From Microbacterium sp. AK009 (GTDB lineage Bacteria > Actinomycetota > Actinomycetes > Actinomycetales > Microbacteriaceae), in NCBI RefSeq assembly GCF_013410955.1, contig NZ_JACCCG010000004.1, positions 62,001-126,000 on the forward strand: a stretch of DNA of 64,000 nucleotides, written 5' to 3'. Positions 16,847 to 27,132 of the stretch are shown here, piece after piece. Positions within the stretch are counted from its first letter, which is position 1; every line of letters starts with the position of its first letter. A program made the translations under genes and the position numbers. Below the pieces are notes generated by a model, which saw nothing but the letters and a program-made list of their open reading frames with translations, was not told the origin of the DNA and did no database searches.

Positions 16847-18163
16847 TCAGCCGCGCACCTGCCCGGCACCCCGCGCGATCCACTTCGCGCTGGTGAGCTC
16901 GGCCAGACCCATCGGACCGCGGGCGTGAAGCTTCTGGGTGGAGATGCCGACTTCGGCCCCGAAGCCGAACTCGCCGCCGTCGGTGAACCGCGTCGAGGCG
17001 TTGACCATCACCACGGCCGAATCGACTTCCGCGATGAACCGCTGGGCGCTGCCGTCGTCCATCGTGATGATCGACTCCGTGTGCTGCGTGGAGTAGCGGC
17101 GGATGTGATCCAGCGCCTGGTCCAGATCATCGACGACGCGCATCGCGACATCGAGGCTGAGGTACTCCGCGGCCCAGTCCTCCTCGGTTGCCGGCATGCC
17201 CTGGCCCGCCAACGCCAGCACGTCTTCATCCCCGTGGACGGTGACCCCCCGGGAGACGAGGGCATCGACCACCGCCGGGACGAGCCGTTCCGCGGCCGCG
17301 CGATGCACCAGCACCGTTTCGACGGCGTTGCAGACACTCGGCCGCTGTACTTTGGCGTTGACGACGATGTCGCGCGCCCAGTCGAGCGGGGCCGTCTCAT
17401 CCAGAACGATGTGAACGACCCCGGCACCGGTCTCGATCACCGGGACGGTGGACTGCGTCACGACGGTGTGTATGAGATCCGCACTCCCCCGTGGAACGAG
17501 CACGTCGATGAGACCTCGCGCCGTCATGAGCGCGCGAGCGCCGTCGCGTCCGAACGGATCGACCGTCTGGATCGCCTCGGGATCGATCCCGACGGATGCG
17601 AGAGCCCGGCGCATCACCGAGACGATGGCGGCGTTGCTCGCCAGCGCCGCACTCCCTCCGCGGAGGACCACAGCGTTACCCGAACGCAGGGCCAGCGCGG
17701 TGATGTCGACGGTGACGTTCGGCCGGGCCTCGTAGATGGCCCCCACGACACCGAAAGGCACCGACACCTTGGTCAGTTCCACGCCATTGGGCAGCGTCCG
17801 TCGATCCAGAACACGCCCGACCGGGTCGGGAAGGGCGCTGACCTCACGCACCGCGTCTGCGAGGGCCGCCACTCGCGACCGGTCCAGCGACAGACGGTCC
17901 TGGAGCGCTTCCGACAGACCGGTCTCGCGTCCGCGCCGGAGATCCTCCGCGTTCGCGGCGATGATCTCAGCGGTGGCGAGGTCGATCGCATCCGCCATCG
18001 CCAGAAGTGCGTCCCGCTTCTGCGCGTCGGTGAGAAGACCGATCGAGCGCGCGGCATCCTTGGCCTTCTCCATGCGGGAAACGGCGCCGTCATCGGAGAC
18101 GGCGGGGACGGGAGTGTCGGAGGCCACGGCGTCGGAGGCCTGTGCGGCGGGAAGCGTCGACAT
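16847..18163 (-). CDS. proA: Glutamate-5-semialdehyde dehydrogenase
   Basis: Second enzyme of proline synthesis: reduces gamma-glutamyl phosphate to glutamate semialdehyde with NADPH. The 438-residue protein has the aldehyde dehydrogenase fold with VPFGVVGAIYEARPNVTVDI, NAVVLRGGSAAL, the NAKVQRPSVCNAVETVLVH block with the catalytic Cys, and FGFGAEVGISTQKLHARGP. An N-terminal extension of about 25 Ala/Ser-rich residues precedes the domain, so a downstream start is possible. proB lies 35 bases upstream in the same direction. Confidence 0.96.
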   Translation of the reverse strand: MSTLPAAQASDAVASDTPVPAVSDDGAVSRMEKAKDAARSIGLLTDAQKRDALLAMADAIDLATAEIIAANAEDLRRGRETGLSEALQDRLSLDRSRVAALADAVREVSALPDPVGRVLDRRTLPNGVELTKVSVPFGVVGAIYEARPNVTVDITALALRSGNAVVLRGGSAALASNAAIVSVMRRALASVGIDPEAIQTVDPFGRDGARALMTARGLIDVLVPRGSADLIHTVVTQSTVPVIETGAGVVHIVLDETAPLDWARDIVVNAKVQRPSVCNAVETVLVHRAAAERLVPAVVDALVSRGVTVHGDEDVLALAGQGMPATEEDWAAEYLSLDVAMRVVDDLDQALDHIRRYSTQHTESIITMDDGSAQRFIAEVDSAVVMVNASTRFTDGGEFGFGAEVGISTQKLHARGPMGLAELTSAKWIARGAGQVRG

Positions 18164-18198
18164 CTTCCCAGGGTATCGAGCCGGCCTGTGCGCGTCGC

Positions 18199-20875
<2,677 letters not shown>

Positions 20876-20893
20876 CTCTACGTCTCCCTGGGC

Positions 20894-21202
20894 TTACTTG
20901 ATGCCGGTGATCTTGACGCGCGTGAGGTCCTGACGGTGCCCCTGGCGCTTCTTGTAACCGGTCTTGTTCTTGAACTTCTGGATCACGATCTTGGGGCCGC
21001 GCTCCTCGCCGAGCACCTCGGCGGTCACGGTGACCTTCGCGAGCTTGTCGGCATCGGTCGTCACGGCGTCGCCGTCGACGAGCAGAACCGCGGGGAGCTC
21101 GAGCTTGTCGCCCACCTTCGCCTGCTGGCGGTCGAGGACGACGATGGTGCCGACCTCCACCTTCTCCTGCCGGCCGCCGGCGCGCACAACTGCGTAAACC
21201 AC
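20894..21202 (-). CDS. rplU: Ribosomal protein bL21
   Basis: A 102-residue large-subunit protein with [16 protein letters not shown] at its start and [18 protein letters not shown] at its end, both typical. The GTG start reading [10 protein letters not shown] is preferred because the family begins there and AGGTG stands five bases upstream; a longer reading adds ten residues with no family match. It is the first gene of the rplU-rpmA-obgE-proB-proA run and has a well-formed promoter about 80 bases upstream. Confidence 0.97.
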   Translation of the reverse strand: MVYAVVRAGGRQEKVEVGTIVVLDRQQAKVGDKLELPAVLLVDGDAVTTDADKLAKVTVTAEVLGEERGPKIVIQKFKNKTGYKKRQGHRQDLTRVKITGIK

Positions 21203-21287
21203 TTCACACCTGTTTTTCTTCTGGGAGCGCACGCGCTCGGGATGTCACACAAGACGTGGTGCGGATTTCTCGACGCACCAAAGGAAC

Positions 21288-21316
21288 ACTTTACCGGATG
21301 CCTGGACCTCAGGCAA
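21288..21316 (-). promoter_or_regulatory. rplU promoter (TTGCCT-N17-TAAAGT)
   Basis: A -35 hexamer TTGCCT (21316-21311), a 17-base spacer and a -10 hexamer TAAAGT (21293-21288) are the best full housekeeping-type promoter in the window. Transcription would start near 21281 and give a leader of about 78 bases. That leader contains a GGTGCG/CGCACC stem of unknown role. Confidence 0.7.
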
Positions 21317-21359
21317 AAGCTCATGCCCGCGAGTCCGGAGCGGGCCCTAGGATCGGCGG

Positions 21360-21641
21360 ATGGCGATCCTGATCGATCATCCCCGCTGGCCTGCGCACGG
21401 ACGGCTGTGGTCGCACCTGATCAGCGACAGCGACCTGGACGAGCTCCACGCCTTCGCCGCAGCAGCCGGCATCCCCCGGCGGGGATTCGACCTGGATCAC
21501 TACGACGTTCCGGAGGACGCCTACGACCGGTTGGTGGATGCCGGGGCACGGGCTGTCGACGGCCACGAGCTCGTCCGAGCCCTGCTGGCCTCGGGCCTGC
21601 GCGTCACCGCGCGCGAGCGTCGGAACCGCTCCTCTCACTGA
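21360..21641 (+). CDS. DUF4031 domain protein (93 aa)
   Basis: A small cytoplasmic protein matching the DUF4031 family by its blocks ILIDHPRWPAHGRLWSHLIS, AFAAAAGIPRRGFDLDHYDV and LRVTARERR. Function is unknown. The ATG is six bases after TAGGAT, so the mRNA should be leaderless. It lies between rne and rplU on the opposite strand and its last seven bases overlap the 3' end of rne. Confidence 0.88.
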   Translation: MAILIDHPRWPAHGRLWSHLISDSDLDELHAFAAAAGIPRRGFDLDHYDVPEDAYDRLVDAGARAVDGHELVRALLASGLRVTARERRNRSSH

Positions 21642-24043
21642 GGCGGTTCGACCGGCGCGTGGCTGACCGGCGTCCCCGTCAGCGCAGCGGTCGTGACACG
21701 CCGGCGCGCGCGGCCCTGACCGGGTGCCTTCGGCTCCGGGAGCGCATCGAGAACCGAGTCCAGCAGCAGTTCCGCCTCGGACTTCGGTCCCTTGGCTGCG
21801 TCCGGACGCTTCTTGCGGGGCTTCTTGGGACGATCCCGATCTGCCGCGCGTTCGACACCGTCCTCGACGATGGCCTCGGCGACCGCCTCAACCACCGCCG
21901 GGGGGATCTCCGGACGCTCGTCCTCCGCGTGCGGCTGGATCGTCGACGCGGCGATCTGCGCCAGCGCCGACTTGACCCCCTCGGTGATGACGTGCGTGCC
22001 CTGCGAACCGCCGTTGGACGACGATCCGTTGCGCGGCCGACGACCGCTCGAGCCGCTGCCCGCCGCTCGATGCTTCGAGACCGGATCGTGGTGGACGATG
22101 ATTCCGCGACCCGCACACACGTCGCACGCCTCGCTGAACGTCTCCAAGAGGCCCAGTCCGAGCTTCTTCCGCGTCATCTGGACGAGCCCGAGCGAGGTCA
22201 CCTCCGCAACCTGATGCTTCGTGCGGTCGCGGCTGAGGCACTCGACCATGCGTCGCAGCACGAGGTCGCGATTGGATTCCAGGACCATGTCGATGAAGTC
22301 GACCACGATGATGCCGCCGATATCGCGCAGCCGGAGCTGACGCACGATCTCCTCGGCGGCCTCGAGGTTGTTCTTCGTCACGGTCTCCTCGAGGTTGCCC
22401 CCCGAGCCGACGAACTTGCCGGTGTTGACGTCGATGACGGTCATCGCCTCGGTGCGGTCGATCACCAGCGATCCGCCGGAGGGCAGCCACACCTTCCGGT
22501 CGAGGGCCTTCTCGATCTGCTCGGTGATGCGGAATTCGTCGAACGGATCGGCGTCACCCTCGTAACGGGTGACCCGCTCGAGCAGGTCGGGCGCGACGCT
22601 CTGCAGGTACGACGTGATCGTCTGGAACGCGTCGTCACCCTGGATCAGCATCTTCGAGAAGTCCTCGTTGAAGACGTCGCGGACGATCTTCACGAGCAGG
22701 TCGGGCTCTGCGTGCAGCAACGCGGGAGCCGGCATCGATTCCACCTGCCGGCTGATGTGCTCCCACTGCGTGGTGAGACGCTGGACGTCGTGGGTCAGCT
22801 GGTCCTCGGTGGCGCCCTCCGCGGCCGTCCGCACGATCACCCCCGACGACTCGGGAAGCACCTCCTTGAGGATGCGCTTGAGCCGCGCGCGCTCGGTGTC
22901 GGGGAGCTTGCGCGAGATCCCGTTCATCGCGCCACCGGGGACGTACACCAGGTAACGCCCGGGAAGGGAGATCTGGCTGGTGAGACGGGCGCCCTTGTGC
23001 CCGACCGGATCCTTCGTGACCTGGACGAGCACCTTGTCACCGGACTTCAGTGCCAGTTCGATCCGGCGCGGCTGGTTGCCTGTCTCGACGGCATCCCAGT
23101 CGACCTCGCCGGAGTAGAGCACGGCGTTGCGGCCGCGTCCGATGTCGACGAAGGCCGCCTCCATGCTGGGGAGGACGTTCTGCACACGACCGAGGTAGAC
23201 GTTGCCGATGAGCGAAGCGTCCTGGTGACGGGCCACGTAGTGCTCGACGAGGACGTTGTCCTCCAGGACGGCGATCTGTATGCGTCCGGCCTTGGACCGG
23301 ACGATCATGACGCGATCGACGGCTTCGCGCCGTGCGAGGAACTCGGCCTCGGTCACGACGGCACGGCGCCGCCCGGCTTCGCGGCCGTCACGGCGACGCT
23401 GCTTCTTCGCCTCCAGGCGGGTCGATCCCTTGATGCGCTGGGGCTCGGTGACGAGCTCGACGGCACGCTGACGCGGGTGCTCGTCGCGGTCTCGACCCTG
23501 GTCGCCCTCGTCGTCGCGGCCGTCGGATCCGCCGCGGCGCCGGCGGCGCTTGGAGGATGTCGCCGCGGGGGCGCTCGGCTCGGAGCGGGAAGGGCGGGAG
23601 GGAAGTGCGGGCAGGGGCGGAAGATCGGGGGCGTAGAAGTGCAGCGTCGTCGAGACGGACGACACGAACACCTCCGGCAGCAGACCCAGGCTCACCGCGG
23701 TGGGGGGACCCTCCGGCGTCTGCCCGGCATCAGGGCCGGCGGACGACTCGACGGTCTCGTCAGCAGACGGCACGTCCCCGGTGTCATCCGACTCTGCCGA
23801 CTCCGATTCGGTGGAGTCCGACTCGTCGGGCTCCGACTGCACGGGCTCCGCCGGCGGGGACTCGACGGGTGCATCGCCGTCGTGCACCGTCTCGGTGGGA
23901 TCGGTCTCGGGAGCCGGTGCGCCGTCCTCGTAGACCGCGATCGACTCGATCAGAGCCGCGGTCTCGCCTTCGGCCGCATCCGGCGTCGGGGCCGCTGAGC
24001 CCTCTGCGGAAGGTTCGACGTGCTGTTCGTTCTCATCGGCCAT
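21635..24043 (-). CDS. rne: Ribonuclease E/G
   Basis: Endoribonuclease for mRNA decay and rRNA processing, 802 residues from the ATG. A long acidic, disordered N-terminal extension (first 150 or so residues, Glu/Ser/Pro-rich) precedes a basic patch. The S1 domain then follows (IGNVYLGRVQNVLPSMEAAF), with the DNase I-like domain carrying VIDVNTGKFVG (Asp538) and IIVVDFIDM (Asp582). The zinc-link is CDVCAGRG. A C-terminal disordered Lys/Arg/Glu tail closes it. This layout, with the catalytic core in the middle, is typical of actinobacterial RNase E. A GTG one codon upstream is the other possible start; AAGGAG serves either. The leader is long and structured. Confidence 0.95.
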   Translation of the reverse strand: MADENEQHVEPSAEGSAAPTPDAAEGETAALIESIAVYEDGAPAPETDPTETVHDGDAPVESPPAEPVQSEPDESDSTESESAESDDTGDVPSADETVESSAGPDAGQTPEGPPTAVSLGLLPEVFVSSVSTTLHFYAPDLPPLPALPSRPSRSEPSAPAATSSKRRRRRGGSDGRDDEGDQGRDRDEHPRQRAVELVTEPQRIKGSTRLEAKKQRRRDGREAGRRRAVVTEAEFLARREAVDRVMIVRSKAGRIQIAVLEDNVLVEHYVARHQDASLIGNVYLGRVQNVLPSMEAAFVDIGRGRNAVLYSGEVDWDAVETGNQPRRIELALKSGDKVLVQVTKDPVGHKGARLTSQISLPGRYLVYVPGGAMNGISRKLPDTERARLKRILKEVLPESSGVIVRTAAEGATEDQLTHDVQRLTTQWEHISRQVESMPAPALLHAEPDLLVKIVRDVFNEDFSKMLIQGDDAFQTITSYLQSVAPDLLERVTRYEGDADPFDEFRITEQIEKALDRKVWLPSGGSLVIDRTEAMTVIDVNTGKFVGSGGNLEETVTKNNLEAAEEIVRQLRLRDIGGIIVVDFIDMVLESNRDLVLRRMVECLSRDRTKHQVAEVTSLGLVQMTRKKLGLGLLETFSEACDVCAGRGIIVHHDPVSKHRAAGSGSSGRRPRNGSSSNGGSQGTHVITEGVKSALAQIAASTIQPHAEDERPEIPPAVVEAVAEAIVEDGVERAADRDRPKKPRKKRPDAAKGPKSEAELLLDSVLDALPEPKAPGQGRARRRVTTAALTGTPVSHAPVEPPQ

Positions 24044-24234
24044 CACTGGCTTTCTCCTTGCGGGGCGACACCGCGCGTCGTCCGGCGAAATCTCTGGCGG
24101 CGCCGCACCTGCGGTGCCGCGAACTCACTACGGTCTGCAGCCGGCCCGCGGCTCGGGCTGCGAGGGCGGTCATCGCCCGAAGTCTTCGTGATGCGGTGTG
24201 GCGGCGCGGCCGCCACGCATCGACGTTCATTATC
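24044..24234 (-). promoter_or_regulatory. rne promoter and long structured 5' leader
   Basis: The 290-base gap between rne and the VKOR gene holds no convincing gene. GATAAT (24234-24229) is a plausible -10 and would give a leader of about 180 bases. The leader contains two strong hairpins. One is GTGGCGGC-CGC-GCCGCCAC at 24198-24216. The other is at 24097-24120, two ten-base arms with one mismatch closing an AGGT loop. By analogy with enterobacterial rne, whose leader mediates autoregulation, these may control rne expression; the analogy is functional, not sequence-based. Confidence 0.45.
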
Positions 24235-24336
24235 GCACACGGCATCCATCGGGCACGGGAGATCCGCCTTCGGGTGAGCCGAGCCGCTGGTCGTGTCTAC
24301 GGCGTGCGCTCAGGACGCCGGTGTCAGAATCGAGCA

Positions 24337-24939
24337 ATGCCCGCTGCGTCTTCGCGTTCCCAGCCCCGCGCCCTGGCGATCTGGCTCATCATCGCCGGCG
24401 CCGTCGGGTGGTGGGCCGCCTTCTCCCTGACGATGGAGCGGTTCCATCTGCTCGAGAACCCGGGATCGAGCGCTTCGTGCGATTTCAGTCCCCTCGTGCA
24501 GTGCGGCAAGAACCTCGAGTCCGCTCAGGGCGCGGTGTTCGGATTCCCGAACCCCATCCTGGGTCTCGCGGGGTGGATCGCGCCGATCGTGGTGGGGGCG
24601 GCGATCCTCTCCGGAGCCCGCTTCGCGCGCTGGTTCTGGCTCGTCTTCGAGCTAGGAATGACCCTGGCGTTCGTCTTCGTCGTCTGGCTGATCGCACAGA
24701 GCATCTTCGTGCTCGGCACGCTGTGCCCCTGGTGCATGGTGACGTGGGTCGTGGCGATCCCGTCGTTCTACGCCGTCACCCTTCACGTGATGCGAACGGG
24801 GATCCTTCCCGCTCCGAAGCCGCTGCGTCGTGCGGCCGACCGCCTCATGGGCTGGCTTCCGGTGTTGGCCGTCCTCAGCTACGCGGTCGTGGCGATCCTC
24901 GCCCAGGTGCGACTGGACGTGCTCGGGTCGCTGTTCTGA
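24337..24939 (+). CDS. Vitamin K epoxide reductase family protein
   Basis: A 200-residue integral membrane protein that, in this family, reoxidises a DsbA-type thiol oxidase using quinone. There are about five hydrophobic segments. The loop pair is Cys48/Cys56 (SCDFSPLVQCGKN) and the active site is Cys130-Pro-Trp-Cys133 (LGTLCPWCMVTW). FPNPILGLAGW is also typical. No thioredoxin domain is fused and no DsbA gene is adjacent, so its partner is elsewhere. The ATG is six bases after CAGAAT, pointing to a leaderless mRNA. It converges on ndk with no gap between the stop codons. Confidence 0.95.
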   Translation: MPAASSRSQPRALAIWLIIAGAVGWWAAFSLTMERFHLLENPGSSASCDFSPLVQCGKNLESAQGAVFGFPNPILGLAGWIAPIVVGAAILSGARFARWFWLVFELGMTLAFVFVVWLIAQSIFVLGTLCPWCMVTWVVAIPSFYAVTLHVMRTGILPAPKPLRRAADRLMGWLPVLAVLSYAVVAILAQVRLDVLGSLF

Positions 24940-25353
24940 TCAGAACCAGATCGACAGTTCGCGCGCGGCGGACTCGGGGCTGTCGGAGCCGTGGACGAGG
25001 TTCTGCTGCACCTTCAGTCCCCAGTCGCGTCCGAGATCGCCTCGGATGGTTCCCGGTGCGGCAGTGGTCGGATCCGTTGCCCCGGCCAGGGAGCGGAAAC
25101 CCTCGATGACGCGGTTGCCGGCGACGCGGATCGCCACCGACGGCCCCGACATCATGAACTCCAGGAGCGGTTCGTAGAACGGCTTGCCCTCGTGCTCGGC
25201 GTAGTGCGCCTCGAGGCGCTCGCGGTCCGGTTCGACCAGGCGGATGTCGACCAGGGCATAGCCCTTCGCCTCGATGCGGGCGAGGATCGCCCCTGTCAGC
25301 CCGCGGGCGACGCCATCGGGTTTCACCAGGACGAGGGTCTCTTGCGTGGCCAT
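24940..25353 (-). CDS. ndk: Nucleoside diphosphate kinase
   Basis: Transfers the gamma phosphate of ATP to nucleoside diphosphates through a phospho-histidine. The 137-residue protein has TLVLVKPDGVARGL at the start, RVAGNRVIEGFRSLAG, DPTTAAPGTIRGDL and NLVHGSDSPESAARELSIWF, with the active His in the NLVHGSD motif. The start is the ATG one base after the stop of the DUF4233 gene; GGAG lies ten bases upstream. Confidence 0.98.
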   Translation of the reverse strand: MATQETLVLVKPDGVARGLTGAILARIEAKGYALVDIRLVEPDRERLEAHYAEHEGKPFYEPLLEFMMSGPSVAIRVAGNRVIEGFRSLAGATDPTTAAPGTIRGDLGRDWGLKVQQNLVHGSDSPESAARELSIWF

Positions 25354-25354
25354 G

Positions 25355-25780
25355 TCAGTCAGTCTCCGTTTCGTTCCCGAGCTCCGCCGCCCGTCGTGCG
25401 TTGCGCGCATCGAGGGAGGCACCCTTGATGGTGGCATACCCCCACATCCCACCGAAAATGAGCGCCACGAACAGCAGCGCCGGTACGAGGATGGCGCCGA
25501 GCGCGACGACGACCTGCAGCATCCATCCGACGACGATCGCCCACCGATGACGGAGGAGACCGGCCGTGACGATCATGAGGAGGGCGACGACGGTACCGGC
25601 GACGATCCCCCACCACGCCGGGATCGGCTCGGGAAGGGCTCGCAGCCCGAAGACGACCAGGCCGCCGAGGAAGGCGATGAGCGACTCGAACCCCAGGACG
25701 ATCGACCCGAGGGACTCCGCTGCGCCTCGCGGTCGACGGGGACGACGGGGACGGTCGGAGGCAGCGGCTGACGCGGTCAC
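25355..25780 (-). CDS. DUF4233 membrane protein
   Basis: A 141-residue protein with four hydrophobic helices after a basic, Arg/Pro-rich N-terminus (RPRRPRRPRGAAESLGSIVL). Between folC and ndk this is the position of the actinobacterial DUF4233 family, and the core GFESLIAFLGGLVVFGLRAL fits. Function unknown. The GTG start overlaps the folC stop (GTGA), and ndk starts one base after its own stop, so the three genes are translated together. Confidence 0.85.
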   Translation of the reverse strand: MTASAAASDRPRRPRRPRGAAESLGSIVLGFESLIAFLGGLVVFGLRALPEPIPAWWGIVAGTVVALLMIVTAGLLRHRWAIVVGWMLQVVVALGAILVPALLFVALIFGGMWGYATIKGASLDARNARRAAELGNETETD

Positions 25781-27132
25781 GCGCGCCACCCGCCGCGCCA
25801 GTCCTCGTCCTCGGCGAGGGCGATCGCCTCTCCTGCCAGGACGACGGATCCCGTGATGACGACCGCACGACGGCCGGTCGCCGCGGCCCACTCCCTTGCG
25901 GCGTCGGCCGCATCCTGCAGGTCGCGATGCACGGTGACACGTCGCCCGGCGGCCTCGACGAGGTCGGCCAACCCATCGGCGTCGCGCGCGCGTTCGGAGT
26001 CGGGGACGGTGGCGAACACCGGTCCCTCGATCGCCGAGAGGGCCTCGAGGATCCCCGCCGCATCCTTGTCGTCGAGAACGCCGAGCACCACCCCCCATTC
26101 GTCGAAATCGAAGGATGCCGCAAGGGCGGCGACCAGCGCACGGGCGCCGTGCGGGTTGTGCGCGGCGTCGACCACGACGGTCGGGTCGGCGCCGACGACC
26201 TGCACCCGACCGGGGGACGTCGCCGACCCGAGACCCTCGGCGACCACATCGGGATCGAGCCCGCGGTCTCCGGGCGCGAGGAGCGACTCGACCGCGGCGA
26301 CGGCCAGGGTGGCGTTCTCGGCCTGATGCGCGCCGTACAGCGGCAGATAGACGTCGGTGTACCGGGCATGCAGCCCCCGGATGGTCAGGAGCTGGCCGCC
26401 GACCGCGAGGCGGGCGTCTTCGAGGGCGAAGTCCTTCTGTTCGACGGCGAGGGTCGCGCTCTGCCGGGCCGCTGCGTCCTGCAGCACATGCGCGGCGGCC
26501 GGCTGCTGTCGCGCGGACACGGCGGCGGCGCCCGACTTGATGATCCCCGACTTCACCGCCGCGATCTCGGCGATGGTCTCGCCCAGGCGGTCGGCGTGAT
26601 CGAGATCGATCGGCGCGAAGACGGCGACGTCGCCGTCGGCGGTGTTCGTAGCATCCCACGATCCGCCCATCCCGACTTCGAGCACCAGGACATCGATCGG
26701 CGCATCGGCGAAGGCGACGAAGGCGAGCACCGTCAGCAGTTCGAAGAAGGTCAGCGCCGCGTCACCGGCCGCCGCGAGCTCCGCGTCGACGAGATCGACG
26801 ATGGGCGCGATCTCGTCCCACGCGTCGGCCACCGCCGCGTCGGCGACGGGTTCGCCGTCGATCATGATCCGTTCGGTGAACCGGGTCAGGTGAGGACTGG
26901 TGAACAGTCCCGTGCGCAGACCGTGTGCACGCACCAGGCTCTCGATGATGCGACTGGTGGAGGTCTTGCCGTTCGTGCCGGTGACGTGGATCACGCGGTA
27001 GGTGTGCTGCGGGTCGTCCAGCAGCTCGAGCACCCGTCGGGTGCGCTCGACCCGCGGCTGCACCCACCGCTCCCCCTGACGGGTCAGGAGCGCCTCGTAC
27101 ACCCGGTCGGCCCGTTCGCGGTGCCCCATCAT
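25777..27132 (-). CDS. folC: Bifunctional folylpolyglutamate / dihydrofolate synthase
   Basis: Adds glutamate to (dihydro)folates; Mur-ligase fold, 451 residues. The P-loop is [17 protein letters not shown], and [59 protein letters not shown] and [15 protein letters not shown] are the family landmarks in order. It starts at an ATG overlapping the ileS stop (ATGA); a second ATG follows immediately. Together with pabB at 6 kb it is the second folate gene in the window. Confidence 0.96.
   Translation of the reverse strand: MMGHRERADRVYEALLTRQGERWVQPRVERTRRVLELLDDPQHTYRVIHVTGTNGKTSTSRIIESLVRAHGLRTGLFTSPHLTRFTERIMIDGEPVADAAVADAWDEIAPIVDLVDAELAAAGDAALTFFELLTVLAFVAFADAPIDVLVLEVGMGGSWDATNTADGDVAVFAPIDLDHADRLGETIAEIAAVKSGIIKSGAAAVSARQQPAAAHVLQDAAARQSATLAVEQKDFALEDARLAVGGQLLTIRGLHARYTDVYLPLYGAHQAENATLAVAAVESLLAPGDRGLDPDVVAEGLGSATSPGRVQVVGADPTVVVDAAHNPHGARALVAALAASFDFDEWGVVLGVLDDKDAAGILEALSAIEGPVFATVPDSERARDADGLADLVEAAGRRVTVHRDLQDAADAAREWAAATGRRAVVITGSVVLAGEAIALAEDEDWRGGWRA

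Noticed and set aside
24044..24245. Open frames of about 70 codons in the rne leader
   Set aside because: No ribosome binding site, Arg-rich random-looking sequence, and overlapping frames equally open.
24933..24946. Perfect 14-base palindrome GTTCTGATCAGAAC at the VKOR/ndk junction as an operator
   Set aside because: It is made almost wholly of the two abutting stop codons and last sense codons, lies at gene ends and has no loop for a terminator; probably chance.
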